Of a stretch of 54,325 nucleotides of DNA, positions 18,641 through 28,111 are shown one piece after another (position 1 is the first letter of the stretch; each line of letters opens with the position of its first letter). The notes under the pieces were generated by a model, which worked only from the letters and a program-made list of their open reading frames with translations, made no database searches and was not told the DNA's origin. Source of the DNA: Histomonas meleagridis (lineage: Eukaryota > Parabasalia > Tritrichomonadida > Dientamoebidae); NCBI GenBank assembly GCA_020186115.1, contig WSYJ01000172.1, positions 1 to 54,325 of the forward strand. The letters are read 5' to 3'. The position numbers and the translations under genes were made by a program.

Positions 18641-18896
18641 GTTTGCCATGCGACCAAACAATGACCGTCGTTTTTTGACTACTAACCTCCAACCAAAGAT
18701 AAATTGAATAGGATAAATGTCCGACCAAACATAACCGGGGACAATTCGTGTTGGTTATACGAGGTTTTTGATAGGTTTATGTGAAAAGTGGTATAAAAAG
18801 TGCTATCGTTCCTCTCAAAAAGTTTCGCGTTCTCTCAAAATTGAATGCGCATTCAAATTTCCAGATGAATTGTATGGCTCACAAAAATCATTTTGA
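18641..18896 (-). repeat. Right terminal inverted repeat of element A
   Basis: Reverse complement of the left repeat (6855-7100) with scattered substitutions and one roughly 10-bp length difference. The outer end is TCAAAATGATTTTTGTGAGC read inward. No flanking duplication matches the left side. Confidence 0.8.
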
Positions 18897-19101
18897 TGAT
18901 CAAAATGAAAAATGTGCAATTGATATCGGTGAAAAGGCTTTCGCCCATGGATCACTTTATGTGGCTTTATCTAGAGTGAAGTCTTTAAATAATGTAATGC
19001 TATTTGGTTTGGATAAATGGCCAGATGGTGGACCTACATTTCATATAAATCCTTATATTCAAACAAAACAAAATGAACAGGCCGAAAATGAGTTTGAATA
19101 A
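18897..19101 (+). pseudogene. PIF1 helicase, C-terminal fragment
   Basis: AFAHGSLYVALSRVKSLNNV is the conserved PIF1/RecD motif VI (GQ-x-YVALSR), followed by MLFGLD and a polar tail to a TAA at 19101. The open frame continues back into the terminal repeat, which is not helicase sequence. Together with the Walker A block ending at 6671, it suggests that a Helitron-type helicase gene was the landing site, but the middle domains are missing from both sides. Confidence 0.65.
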
Positions 19102-19289
19102 AAAACCATAAACAAATTTTTAATTTAATTTTGATATGTGTGAGTTATATATTAGTTTGTTGATATTTAAAACAACTAAACGCTTTAACATAGGTTTATT
19201 TCTGTTCTATTGTCACTTTTCTTGTTCAATCATCAAATAAAATTTCAATTGAAAAAAATCGGATACAGAAATGAATTCACTCACTAGAT

Positions 19290-20045
19290 ATGGAATATCA
19301 AAACTTAAAACCGAGGGCAAAGAGATGGATAATTATCGTTAACAATCCAAATGATAATTACATCAATGATATCAAAAAAAATTTATTATTCAAATATATA
19401 GATTATATTGTTATTATTGAAGAATATGGTTCAAACACTGGGACTCTTTATTATCATATTTATGTGAAATTTTGTCAAAGATTGTATAGGAATACAGTAA
19501 AAGGTTCATTTTCAGAAAGTTGGTTAGATATTGCTATAGGAGATGAAGCATCTTGTGTTAAATATGTGACAAACTAAATTAACATGGAAATACGATGAAT
19601 GTATTATTAAAATCAGGAATTATTCAGATAAAATTGAAAAAACTAAAAAAATGTTAGAAGATATCATGAAGTTAAAACCTGCAAAATGTGAAAATTTATA
19701 TCAAGTGGAATCATTTTATCAAAATAAAATAGATAACAGGTATATTTCTCATATGAAACAAGAGCAGTGTTATTAAGGATAATAAAGTAATATAAATATT
19801 TGGGCATGGGGCCCTTCTGGGACAGGAATATCCCGTCGGGCTAGAAGATGAGGAAACCTAGATGAAGTTTTTCTCGAACATTTAAATAAATAGTGGGATG
19901 GATTCAGACCAGGTGACCATAAAGTTGTAGTGTTTAAGTATTTTCCGGAAGATGGATGACATTTTGCACAGTTAAATGAAAGTGTGGAGTGATAGATATA
20001 ATTAACACATTTTGACCTAAATTTAGGCACTGAAAAATATTATAA
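19290..20045 (+). pseudogene. CRESS-DNA-virus-like Rep protein, fossil
   Basis: Start ATG at 19290. The first 95 codons resemble the HUH endonuclease domain of CRESS Rep proteins: KRWIIIVNNPN (motif I), YHIYVKF (motif II, here H-x-Y), and CVKYVTN (motif III region with its Tyr), immediately followed by a TAA/frameshift. Downstream the superfamily 3 helicase is readable: WAWGPSGTGIS (Walker A with Ile where the Lys should be), a TAG inside NK-WDGF, VVVFKYFPEDG (Walker B region), then SDRY near 20000 with more stops. It is clearly decayed. It lies between the helicase relic and a tRNA gene. I rate the domain order as strong evidence, but the host of the original virus is unknown. Confidence 0.75.
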
Positions 20046-20107
20046 AAAAATCCTCAAATATAATGATAATGGATTAATGGTAATATAATAATTGTAAGAA
20101 TTTGTCA

Positions 20108-20178
20108 GCATCGCTGGTCTAATGGTAGAATTTCAGCTTGCCAAGCTGGGGGTCCGGGTCCGATTCCCGGGCGATGCA
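20108..20178 (+). tRNA. tRNA-Gly(GCC)
   Basis: 71 nt. The acceptor GCATCGC/GCGATGC pairs perfectly with discriminator A. D-loop with AATGGTAGA, anticodon loop TTGCCAA (anticodon GCC), T stem CCGGG/CCCGG. The T loop is TCCGATT: position 55 is C instead of the nearly universal T, which also alters the internal B box (GGTCCGATTCC). No intron; no CCA encoded, as expected in a eukaryote. Confidence 0.9.
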
Positions 20179-20440
20179 TTTTTTAATTAATTAGGGTCTA
20201 TTAATACATGGATGAATGTGATTTTTTAAGATAAAACTTAATATAAATTGTAATATAAATTGTTTTACTACTATAAATATAAATAAATCCAAATAATTAT
20301 CTATTGGATAATTAGCCATAGTTATAATGATTTAACACATAAACCATCAAGATTTACTCCATCATCTCATAATCATAAACCTAATGATATAGTACTCATC
20401 GAAATAAATTACATTGCAATACCTATTATAATAATTTTAT
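20179..20440. other. Spacer between tRNA and mannosidase
   Basis: AT-rich, no gene seen. No clear poly-T terminator longer than TTTTTT follows the tRNA (TTTTTT at 20179-20184). Confidence 0.5.
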
Positions 20441-22126
20441 GTGAGGAAACCGTTTATTTGCTATCTGAACGGCCAAAACTTTTTGATTTTAAAAAGGTTT
20501 AACTTCCGCACTAATAAAAGCACATATCAGTTTTTGATTTACAGCACGTTCATTACAATTTGGCTGCTTAACTTTTCAGCATTTTATACAATCAAATCAA
20601 ATAATTATAATTATCAATCTTCCAACTATAAATCGAACAAACCAAATGCCACTACTAGTATGAATAATTCAACAAATGAAATTCATCGACATGTCGAAAC
20701 TGATATCCATTACTCAAATCTATATGATTTTATCTTTCCTAAGCTTGAAGCTGACAAAGAAAAGCAACAGGCCATAAAAGAAGCATTTTTATTTGCTTGG
20801 TACAATTATAAACGTTATGCTTGGGGAAAAGATTTCCTTTCTCCCATCAGTAAAAAAGGTTTTAATGTTTTTAGTGGTGGCCTTACCATCACAGATTCAC
20901 TTGATACGCTTCTAGTCATGGGTTTATACGATGAATTTAATCTTTCCCGATCTTGGGTTTTAGATAATTTTACTCTTGGAACTCAAAAATACTCAGTATT
21001 TGAAATTATTATACGACACCTTTGTTCTTTTCTAACTACATATCAACAAACTCATGATTCATTATTTCTTGAAAAAGCGATTTTTCTTGCTGATTCACTT
21101 CTTCCTGTTTTTGAAACCAACAGTGGTTATTTTCGTACTTATGTTTCTTTTCATCAAGATAACAAAGGCACTTTTCATGCAGAATCGCATGGAAATATTG
21201 AATGTCTTCTTTCTGATCTAGGCTCCATACAACTTGAATTTTATACACTTTCTCTACTCTCTGGTGATCCAAAGTATGCCAAAATCGCATCAAAGATTCA
21301 CAAAAACTTGTTTATAAAATATCCTAATGAAGGACTTTTACCTGAACGTATTAACACCAAAGATGGATCATCAATGAGTGATATTCGTTCTGTTGATAGT
21401 ATGTCTGATTCATTTTATGAATATCTTATTAAAATATATTTAATGACTCATGGTACACAAAGTGAAATGCTTAATCATTATCTTTTAACTACTAACGACA
21501 TTAAAACAAAACTTCTAACAAAAAATGGAAATTGGACGTGGTTAACACGAACAAATAAAGGTAATAAAGATAATATGATGACTCATCTTGTAACGTTTGC
21601 AGCAGGAATGTTTGCTATTGGATCTGTTAAGAAGAATCCAAATGCAATCGAGGATTTAAAACTTGCTGATGAACTTGCTACAACTTATTATAAATTATAT
21701 AAATCACAAAAGTCTGGTTTGATGCCAGAGTGTGTTCGAATAAATGGTGAAAATGTATTAAGGTCATGTGATCCTTATTATAAACTTAGACCTGAAACTA
21801 TCGAATCTTTATTTGTTTTATATAGATTCACTGGTTTAAAGAAATATAGAGATTATGCTTGGGATATATTTAATAGTATTATCAAAAGTTGTAAAGTTGA
21901 AAATGGTTTCGCTACTTTAAAAAACGTAGATAATGATATGCCTTTGCATGAAGATATAATGGACTCATATTTCTTGGCAGAAACTTTGAAATATTTGTAT
22001 CTGATTTTTAGTCCTTCTGATTTAATTCCAACCGCAAAATACGTATTTAATACAGAAGCACATTATTTAAAGGTTTGGAATGTAGAAGAGGCAAATAAAA
22101 TGAAGGATATAATAGGAATGTATTAA
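20441..22126 (+). CDS. Class I alpha-1,2-mannosidase (glycosyl hydrolase family 47)
   Basis: Trims alpha-1,2-linked mannose from N-glycans in the ER/Golgi. The open frame begins after a TAA at 20432; the first codon listed is GTG. Residues 30-50 are a single hydrophobic segment after a basic head, a type II signal anchor, then a Ser/Asn-rich stem and the catalytic domain from about residue 108. Family motifs: GGLTITDSLDTLLVMG (146-161), DSFYEYLIK (323-331), LRPETIESL (449-457), EDIMDSYFLAETLKYLYLIF (504-523) and TEAH (538-541, calcium site). Start problem: the only ATG upstream of the anchor (20439) is out of frame and followed by TGA; the first in-frame ATG (20660) would drop the anchor and leave 488 residues. 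Either a small indel or a non-ATG start is likely. A host gene with intact catalytic residues. Confidence 0.9.
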   Translation: MRKPFICYLNGQNFLILKRFNFRTNKSTYQFLIYSTFITIWLLNFSAFYTIKSNNYNYQSSNYKSNKPNATTSMNNSTNEIHRHVETDIHYSNLYDFIFPKLEADKEKQQAIKEAFLFAWYNYKRYAWGKDFLSPISKKGFNVFSGGLTITDSLDTLLVMGLYDEFNLSRSWVLDNFTLGTQKYSVFEIIIRHLCSFLTTYQQTHDSLFLEKAIFLADSLLPVFETNSGYFRTYVSFHQDNKGTFHAESHGNIECLLSDLGSIQLEFYTLSLLSGDPKYAKIASKIHKNLFIKYPNEGLLPERINTKDGSSMSDIRSVDSMSDSFYEYLIKIYLMTHGTQSEMLNHYLLTTNDIKTKLLTKNGNWTWLTRTNKGNKDNMMTHLVTFAAGMFAIGSVKKNPNAIEDLKLADELATTYYKLYKSQKSGLMPECVRINGENVLRSCDPYYKLRPETIESLFVLYRFTGLKKYRDYAWDIFNSIIKSCKVENGFATLKNVDNDMPLHEDIMDSYFLAETLKYLYLIFSPSDLIPTAKYVFNTEAHYLKVWNVEEANKMKDIIGMY

Positions 22127-22259
22127 TGCAAAAATTTGTTTTATAATTTTTGTTAAAATAACAAATAAAAATTAAATTTAATGAATAGTATTTTCTGCAT
22201 AACAGAATGATCGATTAATAGCATTATTTTTCTGCGAAACATTAGATCTTTATTCTCTT

Positions 22260-22930
22260 TCAATATTTTTTTAATATTATCAAAAATTAGGGCAGAATTG
22301 AACCAAGGAACTGTTTTTCAGCAATCAAAGCGTATTGGTCGTCCACTAATTAGAGAAGAAGATCAATACTTTGATGAAGTTCGAAGTCTGACAAACAGCA
22401 ACCATAGAATTTCAACAAAAACAATTGTTGATATTTTTCGCCAAAATCCTAATTTGGGCCCAATTTCCTATGGTAAAATTTGAAGTATTAGGCATAAACT
22501 TCGTTTTCGATATTTTCCACCAGTTGAAACCTTTGCTGTTTCTGATGCTCAGCGTAAAAACAGAATTGCTTATTGCCAAAAATATCTTCAAACCAACACG
22601 AATTGGGAAAATGTCCTTTTCACAGATGAATCGAGCTTTTACTTGGACAATTCTCATCGGTGGCTTTGGAGAAGAAAAAACGAAAGCTATTTAGAAGCCG
22701 TACAACACAGGAAACTTAAATTTACATCAAAAGTCATGATGTATGGAGGAATTAGCTACAAATAGAAATCCATTGATCTGTGTCAAATGGAATATAAATT
22801 CAGAGGTATACATTGATGAGCTAATCGATGGAACCGGACCCATTCCAAGCATGGATGCGCACTATGGACATTGTCAATGGCTCTGACAACACGATGGAGC
22901 AACATGTCACACATTTTATAGCTGCAACTC
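22260..22930 (+). pseudogene. Tc1/mariner-type transposase, degenerate
   Basis: The first block (22298-22483) has a GRPLIREEDQYFDEVRSL helix-turn-helix-like part. The next frame gives WENVLFTDESSFYLDN, RWLWRRKNE and KVMMYGGIS, the classical Tc1/mariner catalytic block (first Asp in FTDES). After several stops, DGATCHTF near 22895-22915 resembles the second Asp block, with substitutions. Terminal repeats and TA duplication not identified. Truncated and inactive. Confidence 0.75.
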
Positions 22931-23011
22931 ATTAAATCATTTTGTCTCTTTCATTTGTCATAATAATACCTTATTACAGTTCATTTTCGTTGTGGTAAAG
23001 TTGTTATAAAA

Positions 23012-23362
23012 TGTCGAAAAAAGAATTGATGAAAGACACTAACCCTGACGAAGATAGTCAATTTATGAAAAGGTGTTGGAACTAAATTCGCTACAGGGAT
23101 ATTCAAAAAGTCAAGAAACATTCAAAATAAAAAGCAGTACTTAGATAACATTCATCCGGATACTGAGGAAATCTTTCTAAATGACCCCGTTTTAAAGCCA
23201 GTAGCCATAATGGCACCACGTCCTCGGGAGGACGACGAACCAGGTGTACCAAGAACCAGAGCTCCCGATAAGATCGTGTATGCCAAGAAACACCCTAACC
23301 TAATAGTGGTTGAGCCTAGGACTAGACCTCCACTTTCACGGAAAAGTCCTAAAAGGCCATAA
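23012..23362 (+). pseudogene. Coding-like fragment of higher GC, unrecognised
   Basis: An ATG at 23012 opens a short frame (MSKKELMKDTNPDEDSQFMK) that needs a frameshift near 23070 to enter a clean 95-codon frame with YLDNIHPDTEEIFLNDPVLK, then a Pro/Arg-rich C-terminus (RPREDDEPGVPRTRAPDKIV ... RKSPKRP) and TAA at 23362. It is markedly more GC-rich than the flanking element genes. No family recognised; it may be a structural protein tail or a host fragment. Confidence 0.35.
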
Positions 23363-23419
23363 GATCCACCAGGAGGTCATTAAATAAGTAAAAAATGACT
23401 TACTCCGATTTTTATTTTA

Positions 23420-23818
23420 TTAATAATTATTTTCATTTTGAGTGTTTTCTTCTTGAGTTTGTTGTGTTAATAAATTAGCATATTGTTGTAATACATTTGA
23501 TTTACCTAAATAAGCATTATATTTATTGAAATCATTATTGAATATTTGATTTAATAATTCCATTTTAGATATCTGATATATTTGACCTAATCGTTCAGAT
23601 GTCATATATTGTAAATTATTCTTTATAGTAGGATGATATTTTTCATCTATAAATTTATAAATTTGTTTTCTTAATAAATTATGATATTTATTATATACAG
23701 TTATAGTTAAAGTTATTACATTTTTATTTTTAACGATAGAAAAGGAAGGTTTAATATTTATAGCACTAAAATCACAATCTTTAAATTCTTGTGCAAAGCA
23801 TGTATAAAGAGCTTCCAT
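23420..23818 (-). CDS. Z: conserved gene divergent from the ATPase, element B
   Basis: A 132-residue protein, MEALYTCFAQEFKDCDFSAI at the start. Identical to the element A copy over most of the first 90 residues; the last 40 diverge (SNVLQQYANLLTQQTQEENT). The 39-bp promoter shared with the ATPase is unchanged. Its strong conservation next to broken neighbours suggests recent amplification. Confidence 0.65.
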   Translation of the reverse strand: MEALYTCFAQEFKDCDFSAINIKPSFSIVKNKNVITLTITVYNKYHNLLRKQIYKFIDEKYHPTIKNNLQYMTSERLGQIYQISKMELLNQIFNNDFNKYNAYLGKSNVLQQYANLLTQQTQEENTQNENNY

Positions 23819-23857
23819 TAATAATAATGAATTGATTTTATAAAATTATTTTATTTT

Positions 23858-24658
23858 ATGGAAAACGATATTAATATTGATGTCATAGATAATATGATTG
23901 CTTATTGTTTATATAAAAATAAACCTAAATTAAATGAAGAATTAATAAGTGAAATTCATCCAGTGGTGAATGTACCTTATAATTCTTTAAATATAGCATT
24001 AGGTAGAAAAAGAAGTGGGAAAACTCAATGTATAATTAGAGAAATTATTAAAATTAGTAATATTAGTCCTAGAACTCATTTATTAATTTATATTAATAAA
24101 AATGGATTAGAAAATGATCCTACATTTGAATCATTAAAACCTTTAATAAAGATTCCAATATTATATGTAGCTGAAAATCAAGCAGAAGATATAGTTAAAG
24201 ATATATTAAAATGGAAACAATTTTATAATGAAATTAAAAATAATCATTGGGAAAATAAAATATTAGATAATCAAATATCTGAATTATTTGAAAAATTATA
24301 TATTAATAATTTTAATAATTTAACTTTACATACTATAATATTTTTTGAAGATTGTGCTAATAGTCCTTTATTCAAAAAACCTACTAATTATTTTAATCAA
24401 TTATTTACTAAATTAGCTCATATTCAATGTTCTGTATTTTTCGCTGTACAATTTTGGAAATCTTTACCTGCTGAAGTTGAAGCTAATGTAAGTACTATAT
24501 TTATATTTCCTAATTTCTCTAAACAACAATTAAGATATATGATTGAACAAATACCATTGCCTTATACTGAAGATCAAATTTATTCCGTTTATCAAAAACT
24601 GTCGGGACATCAAAAAATGATCGTCGACGTTAATAATCAAAAAATAAAAATTGAATAA
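23858..24658 (+). CDS. A32-type genome-packaging ATPase, element B, intact
   Basis: Complete 266-residue ATPase, the only unbroken copy. Walker A GRKRSGKT at 49-56, Walker B TIIFFED at about 159-165, sensor-like VFFAVQFW at 193-200, and a conserved C-terminal HQKMIVDVNNQKIKIE. The size is typical of Polinton/virophage packaging ATPases. It would hydrolyse ATP to translocate DNA into a preformed capsid. It lies head to head with Z and 29 bp before the next gene. Its T6 run at 24342-24347 is where the other two copies have T7. Confidence 0.85.
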   Translation: MENDINIDVIDNMIAYCLYKNKPKLNEELISEIHPVVNVPYNSLNIALGRKRSGKTQCIIREIIKISNISPRTHLLIYINKNGLENDPTFESLKPLIKIPILYVAENQAEDIVKDILKWKQFYNEIKNNHWENKILDNQISELFEKLYINNFNNLTLHTIIFFEDCANSPLFKKPTNYFNQLFTKLAHIQCSVFFAVQFWKSLPAEVEANVSTIFIFPNFSKQQLRYMIEQIPLPYTEDQIYSVYQKLSGHQKMIVDVNNQKIKIE

Positions 24659-24687
24659 AAAAATTTTTTTCAAAATCATTTATTTTA

Positions 24688-25770
24688 ATGCAACAGGTTG
24701 TGAGATATGAAACACCTAGACGACGAAATGCAGATGGTTCACGTTTATACCCATCACGTGTTGAACCAGAATCTCCAAGAAAATATATTACATTTGGAAA
24801 AGATCAATATATTTTTGATGATGATTTAAGTCATTATCATTTTATTGGATCTGATAGAACATTATTTGATGAGAATATGAAAGCTTTAGCGCATCTTATT
24901 CTTGATTTAAAAAAAGATGTTAGAAAAGTTAGAGATGCACAAACATATAACGGTGCTTTGGAATATGTTAACAAACATAATAAGAATAAAGATGCAAGAT
25001 ATCATTGGTCAGTTAAAGAAGAAGATATTAATGAAGATGTAATTCCAGATATTATTATAAGAGATCAACATAAAAGAGCTAAATTTGTTAAAGGATGGAC
25101 AGTCAAAAAACAAGATCCTTATCAAGTAGCATATATGGATTAGTTACAAAAGAATTATGGTAATCCTACAAAAAGAAGACAACATAGAGCAGATGGAAAT
25201 AATATTAAATCTTTCAATGAATGGTTAAATAGTGAAGTAAGAGAAGTAAATTATCCAAAACCATTTGATGATCCAATTGTTACATATAATTCTGCATATA
25301 ATGACTTTAGGGAAAAAGTGAAAAGGGCTAATGATAACTTTTATAAAGATACTGATGTTATGAATATTAATAAATTACATAGTACTCGAAGAAGAAGGTC
25401 AGCAAATACAGTATTTACATATTTACTTGTTAAAGATGCATATGATGAATTCAGAAATAAATTTATAGAAAATACTGAATATCTTGCAAGAATTGAGGCT
25501 TATTGTCCAATGCTACAACTATCTTCTGCATTATTTAAAACAATGGTTATTCTCAAAGTAAAAGTTTTATTACAACAACATAATATTCCAAATATTTCTA
25601 CAGGTAAAAAATATAAAATGCCACAAACAGGTGAAAGTTATTATTCGACTGCATGTAAAAAAGTTGTTACTGATTTGTTAAATGAATATAATCATGAAAA
25701 TATAATGTTTGATGCAGTCAAAAATTATGTAAAGATAATGATTGGTAAACCTAATGCATTAGCTGCTTAG
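24688..25770 (+). pseudogene. Putative virion protein with D-x-N-x-D-G motif, element B, one stop
   Basis: The ATG at 24688 follows TCATTTATTTTAATG. The frame runs to 25770 with a single TAG at 25141 (TAT in element C). The N-terminus is shorter and different from element A's (QQVVRYETPRRRNADGSRLY), whereas from LAHLILDLKKDVRKVRDAQ onwards it matches the other copies. The calcium-loop-like motif reads EEDINEDVIPDIIIRDQ, with Val replacing the conserved Gly. Likely a decayed copy. Confidence 0.6.
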
Positions 25771-25810
25771 TAGATCAATAAACACAAATTTTTTACATCA
25801 TTATTTATTT

Positions 25811-26338
25811 GTGATTAAGATTAGTGATTTCTCGCTTCATGTATGGAAAAATAATACTGAACATAAAAGTTCTAGTGTTAATTGTAAAGTTATTATTAAT
25901 AATAACAATAATGAAGTACATCCACATTATCCTAATCCTGAAAATATTGAAAAAACACCAAAAATAATTACAAGAGAAACTAAACTTAATACTGGTAATG
26001 CTAGTGCTTTATATAAACATATAGCTTTAACATTTAGTGCAATATTAAAAACAAATAATATGAAATTAATAGCAAATTTAATGATAATAGTGATGAAATT
26101 ATAATTAATGCTAATGATTTAGTACAAGCTATAAGTTTAATTTTAGAAATTGATTTTAATCAAGTTAGATTAAGTTATGAAGATCCTGAACCTGGTTGTT
26201 TTAAAACATGTAAATCCAATTAAAAAAGTTAGCTCAATTAAGATTAATGGTTATGATTTTAGTTCACAATATAATAAAGAATATAACACATTAATGGATG
26301 AATTCGATATATCATTAGAAAAAGAATTTATTTATTAA
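25811..26338 (+). pseudogene. 173-aa conserved element protein, element B, start changed and frameshifted
   Basis: The start codon position holds GTG instead of ATG. Homology is strong (ISDF, then NNTEHKSSSVNCKVIINNNN), but a deletion near 26080 shifts the frame, and a second indel near 26200 restores it before the usual EFIY-type end and TAA at 26338. Confidence 0.55.
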
Positions 26339-26390
26339 TATCAGAATTACTATGCCAATACGATATTTCGCCAGTAGGTCTAATATTTCC

Positions 26391-27889
26391 TCATCTTGAA
26401 GGGAATATTTTATCTTCTTTTGAAGGTATATTAATTGCATTTGGAACTGGATTTAATAAATATCTTGGTACTGACATTTTTATACCTATTTTATTATGTA
26501 TATTAAATTTATTTTTATCGAAATTATCTACTATATAAATATCTGGTAATATTTTTGATCTCTTTTTTAATTGATCTGTGTTATAAACTGTTACTGTTGT
26601 ACCAGTAGGTAAATAAAATCCTTTTTGTTTCATAATTTTATAATTTAATTCATGTAAAGGTAAACCAAAAGATTTTTGTTTTATTTTAGCTTCATATGGT
26701 GATATTTTTTTATGATTTGATTTAGATAATGTTTTATGATAAGTATAATTATAATTATGTATTATTTTATTCATATCATGAGGTTCAATACACTCTAAAC
26801 CCATATTATCAGCCATATCTCTAATAGTTCTACAAATTCTATTAATTATAGCTAAAGATGAATGTATAGGATAAGATTCATTTTTAATTATTATTTTTTT
26901 AAAAAGAATTATTTTAGTACCAATTAAATAATTTGAAATATATTGTAAAGGTTTTGATAAAAATGTTGTTTCTGAATCACAATGAATAATTTTAGGATTA
27001 AATAAACCTGTACCATAAAGTTCAAATAAAGCTTTAGCTACACTTTCGATTGATTTTTTTATAATGTTTATCGTTTATTTTAATATTAGTAAAAGTACCA
27101 AATAAATATCTAGTTTGTACTTCTACAGCTAATAAATAACAATAATCATAATTAAATTCATCACTATGTGAAAAAAATAAATCCATTTGATATTCTCCAT
27201 TACCTCCAATATATTTTAATTGATATTTTTTATTTAATTTGAAAGGAAAATAATTTATATTCCGTTTTATTTTACCTAAATTTGTATAATCAATACTATA
27301 AGGTATATTTAATTTTTTAAATAAATATTTATTTTTATTTAATGTTTTAAAACCTGTATTAATATTTTGTTCATCTTCATAAATATTGTAAAATTCATTT
27401 GGAGTTACATATCTAAAATGATAAAAATAATATGAAATATATAATGAATAAGCATAATCTAATGGAATATTTTGTTGTATATTTAAGTTAGTTAATTTTG
27501 TAATTAAGAAATTAATAAATTCTTGTATAGTTTTAGGTTTCCCATTTTTAAAATCATTTTCTACTTCTTTTGCAAATATTTTATGAAGTAATATTCTTAA
27601 AGGTGTATATTTTAAAATAATAGATTTATAATAGTTATAATATTCATTTAATGTATATAAACCTATATGTCCATCGATATAATCTATATTATATTTTTTT
27701 AATAATATCATTAATTAATTTTTTGAATTCATCAAAATCTAATTTTGTATTAATTTGAGTTTTTCTTAAAAAATTTATAATAAATCTATTCATAATGATT
27801 TGATAATATTCTATCATAGACTTAAATTGAATTTTATATGTTGGCGATATTGGAACCCCATTTCTAACAGATTTTGTTGCACCATCCAT
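26391..27889 (-). pseudogene. Polinton integrase (rve superfamily), element B, two frameshifts
   Basis: The ATG at 27889 starts MDGATKSVRNGVPISPTYK; an A7 run near 27690 shifts the frame into IDYIDGHIGLYTLNEYYNYY. The catalytic core begins at GEYQMDLFFSHSDEFN (first Asp) with YLLAVEVQTRYLFG. Near 27055 a second shift moves to the frame with IIHCDSETTF (second Asp), then HSSLAIINRICRTIRDM, where the usual Glu of the DDE triad appears as Asn. The C-terminal domain LPTGTTVTVYNTDQLKKRSK to PRYLLNPVPN ends at 26391. This family inserts Polinton DNA into host chromosomes. Total about 500 codons. Confidence 0.8.
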
Positions 27890-27907
27890 TAGTTTTAAAA
27901 AATTATT

Positions 27908-28081
27908 TTATGATAAATTAAATTTCAGAATACGTAATATCAATTCTAAATTTTGCATTAAAAATTCGTAAAAAGAAGGCTCTTTAGCAGGTCCTTCATC
28001 ATTAAGTAAGGCTAATCGACGTACTTCATCTATTGATGATTTATTAATGTTAGGTTTTTTTTTTGGTTCACGTTCTTCCAT
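27908..28081 (-). CDS. Small 57-aa protein upstream of the integrase
   Basis: A complete short ORF: MEEREPKKKPNINKSSIDEV, then RRLALLNDEGPAKEP and a hydrophobic, Leu/Phe-rich C-terminal helix. TCATTTTTATTTTTTACAATG precedes it, an initiator-like sequence. It lies 18 bp before the integrase start on the same strand. No homologue recognised; other copies of this region are outside the window. Confidence 0.45.
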   Translation of the reverse strand: MEEREPKKKPNINKSSIDEVRRLALLNDEGPAKEPSFYEFLMQNLELILRILKFNLS

Positions 28082-28111
28082 TGTAAAAAATAAAAATGAA
28101 ATAAATAATTT

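Larger units (their letters stand above)
6855..18896. mobile_element. Polinton/Maverick-like virus-like element A, mirror-ended derivative
   Basis: About 12 kb bounded by inverted terminal repeats of roughly 250 bp (6855-7100 and 18641-18896). Contents in order: X(+), Y(-), three small proteins (-), major capsid (+, interrupted by a transposon), chromodomain-like ORF (-), Z(-), ATPase(+), putative virion protein(+), 173-aa gene(+), integrase C-terminus(-). Then comes an inverted second set: capsid(-, truncated), small proteins(+), Y'(+), X'(-). Capsid, A32 ATPase and retroviral-type integrase together define a Polinton. DNA polymerase B and protease were not found. No target duplication is visible. 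Almost every gene larger than 100 aa is broken. Confidence 0.8.

Noticed and set aside
19773-20030. Minus-strand 85-codon frame over the Rep fossil
   Set aside because: The plus strand carries the SF3 helicase motifs in the proper order, so this is a shadow.
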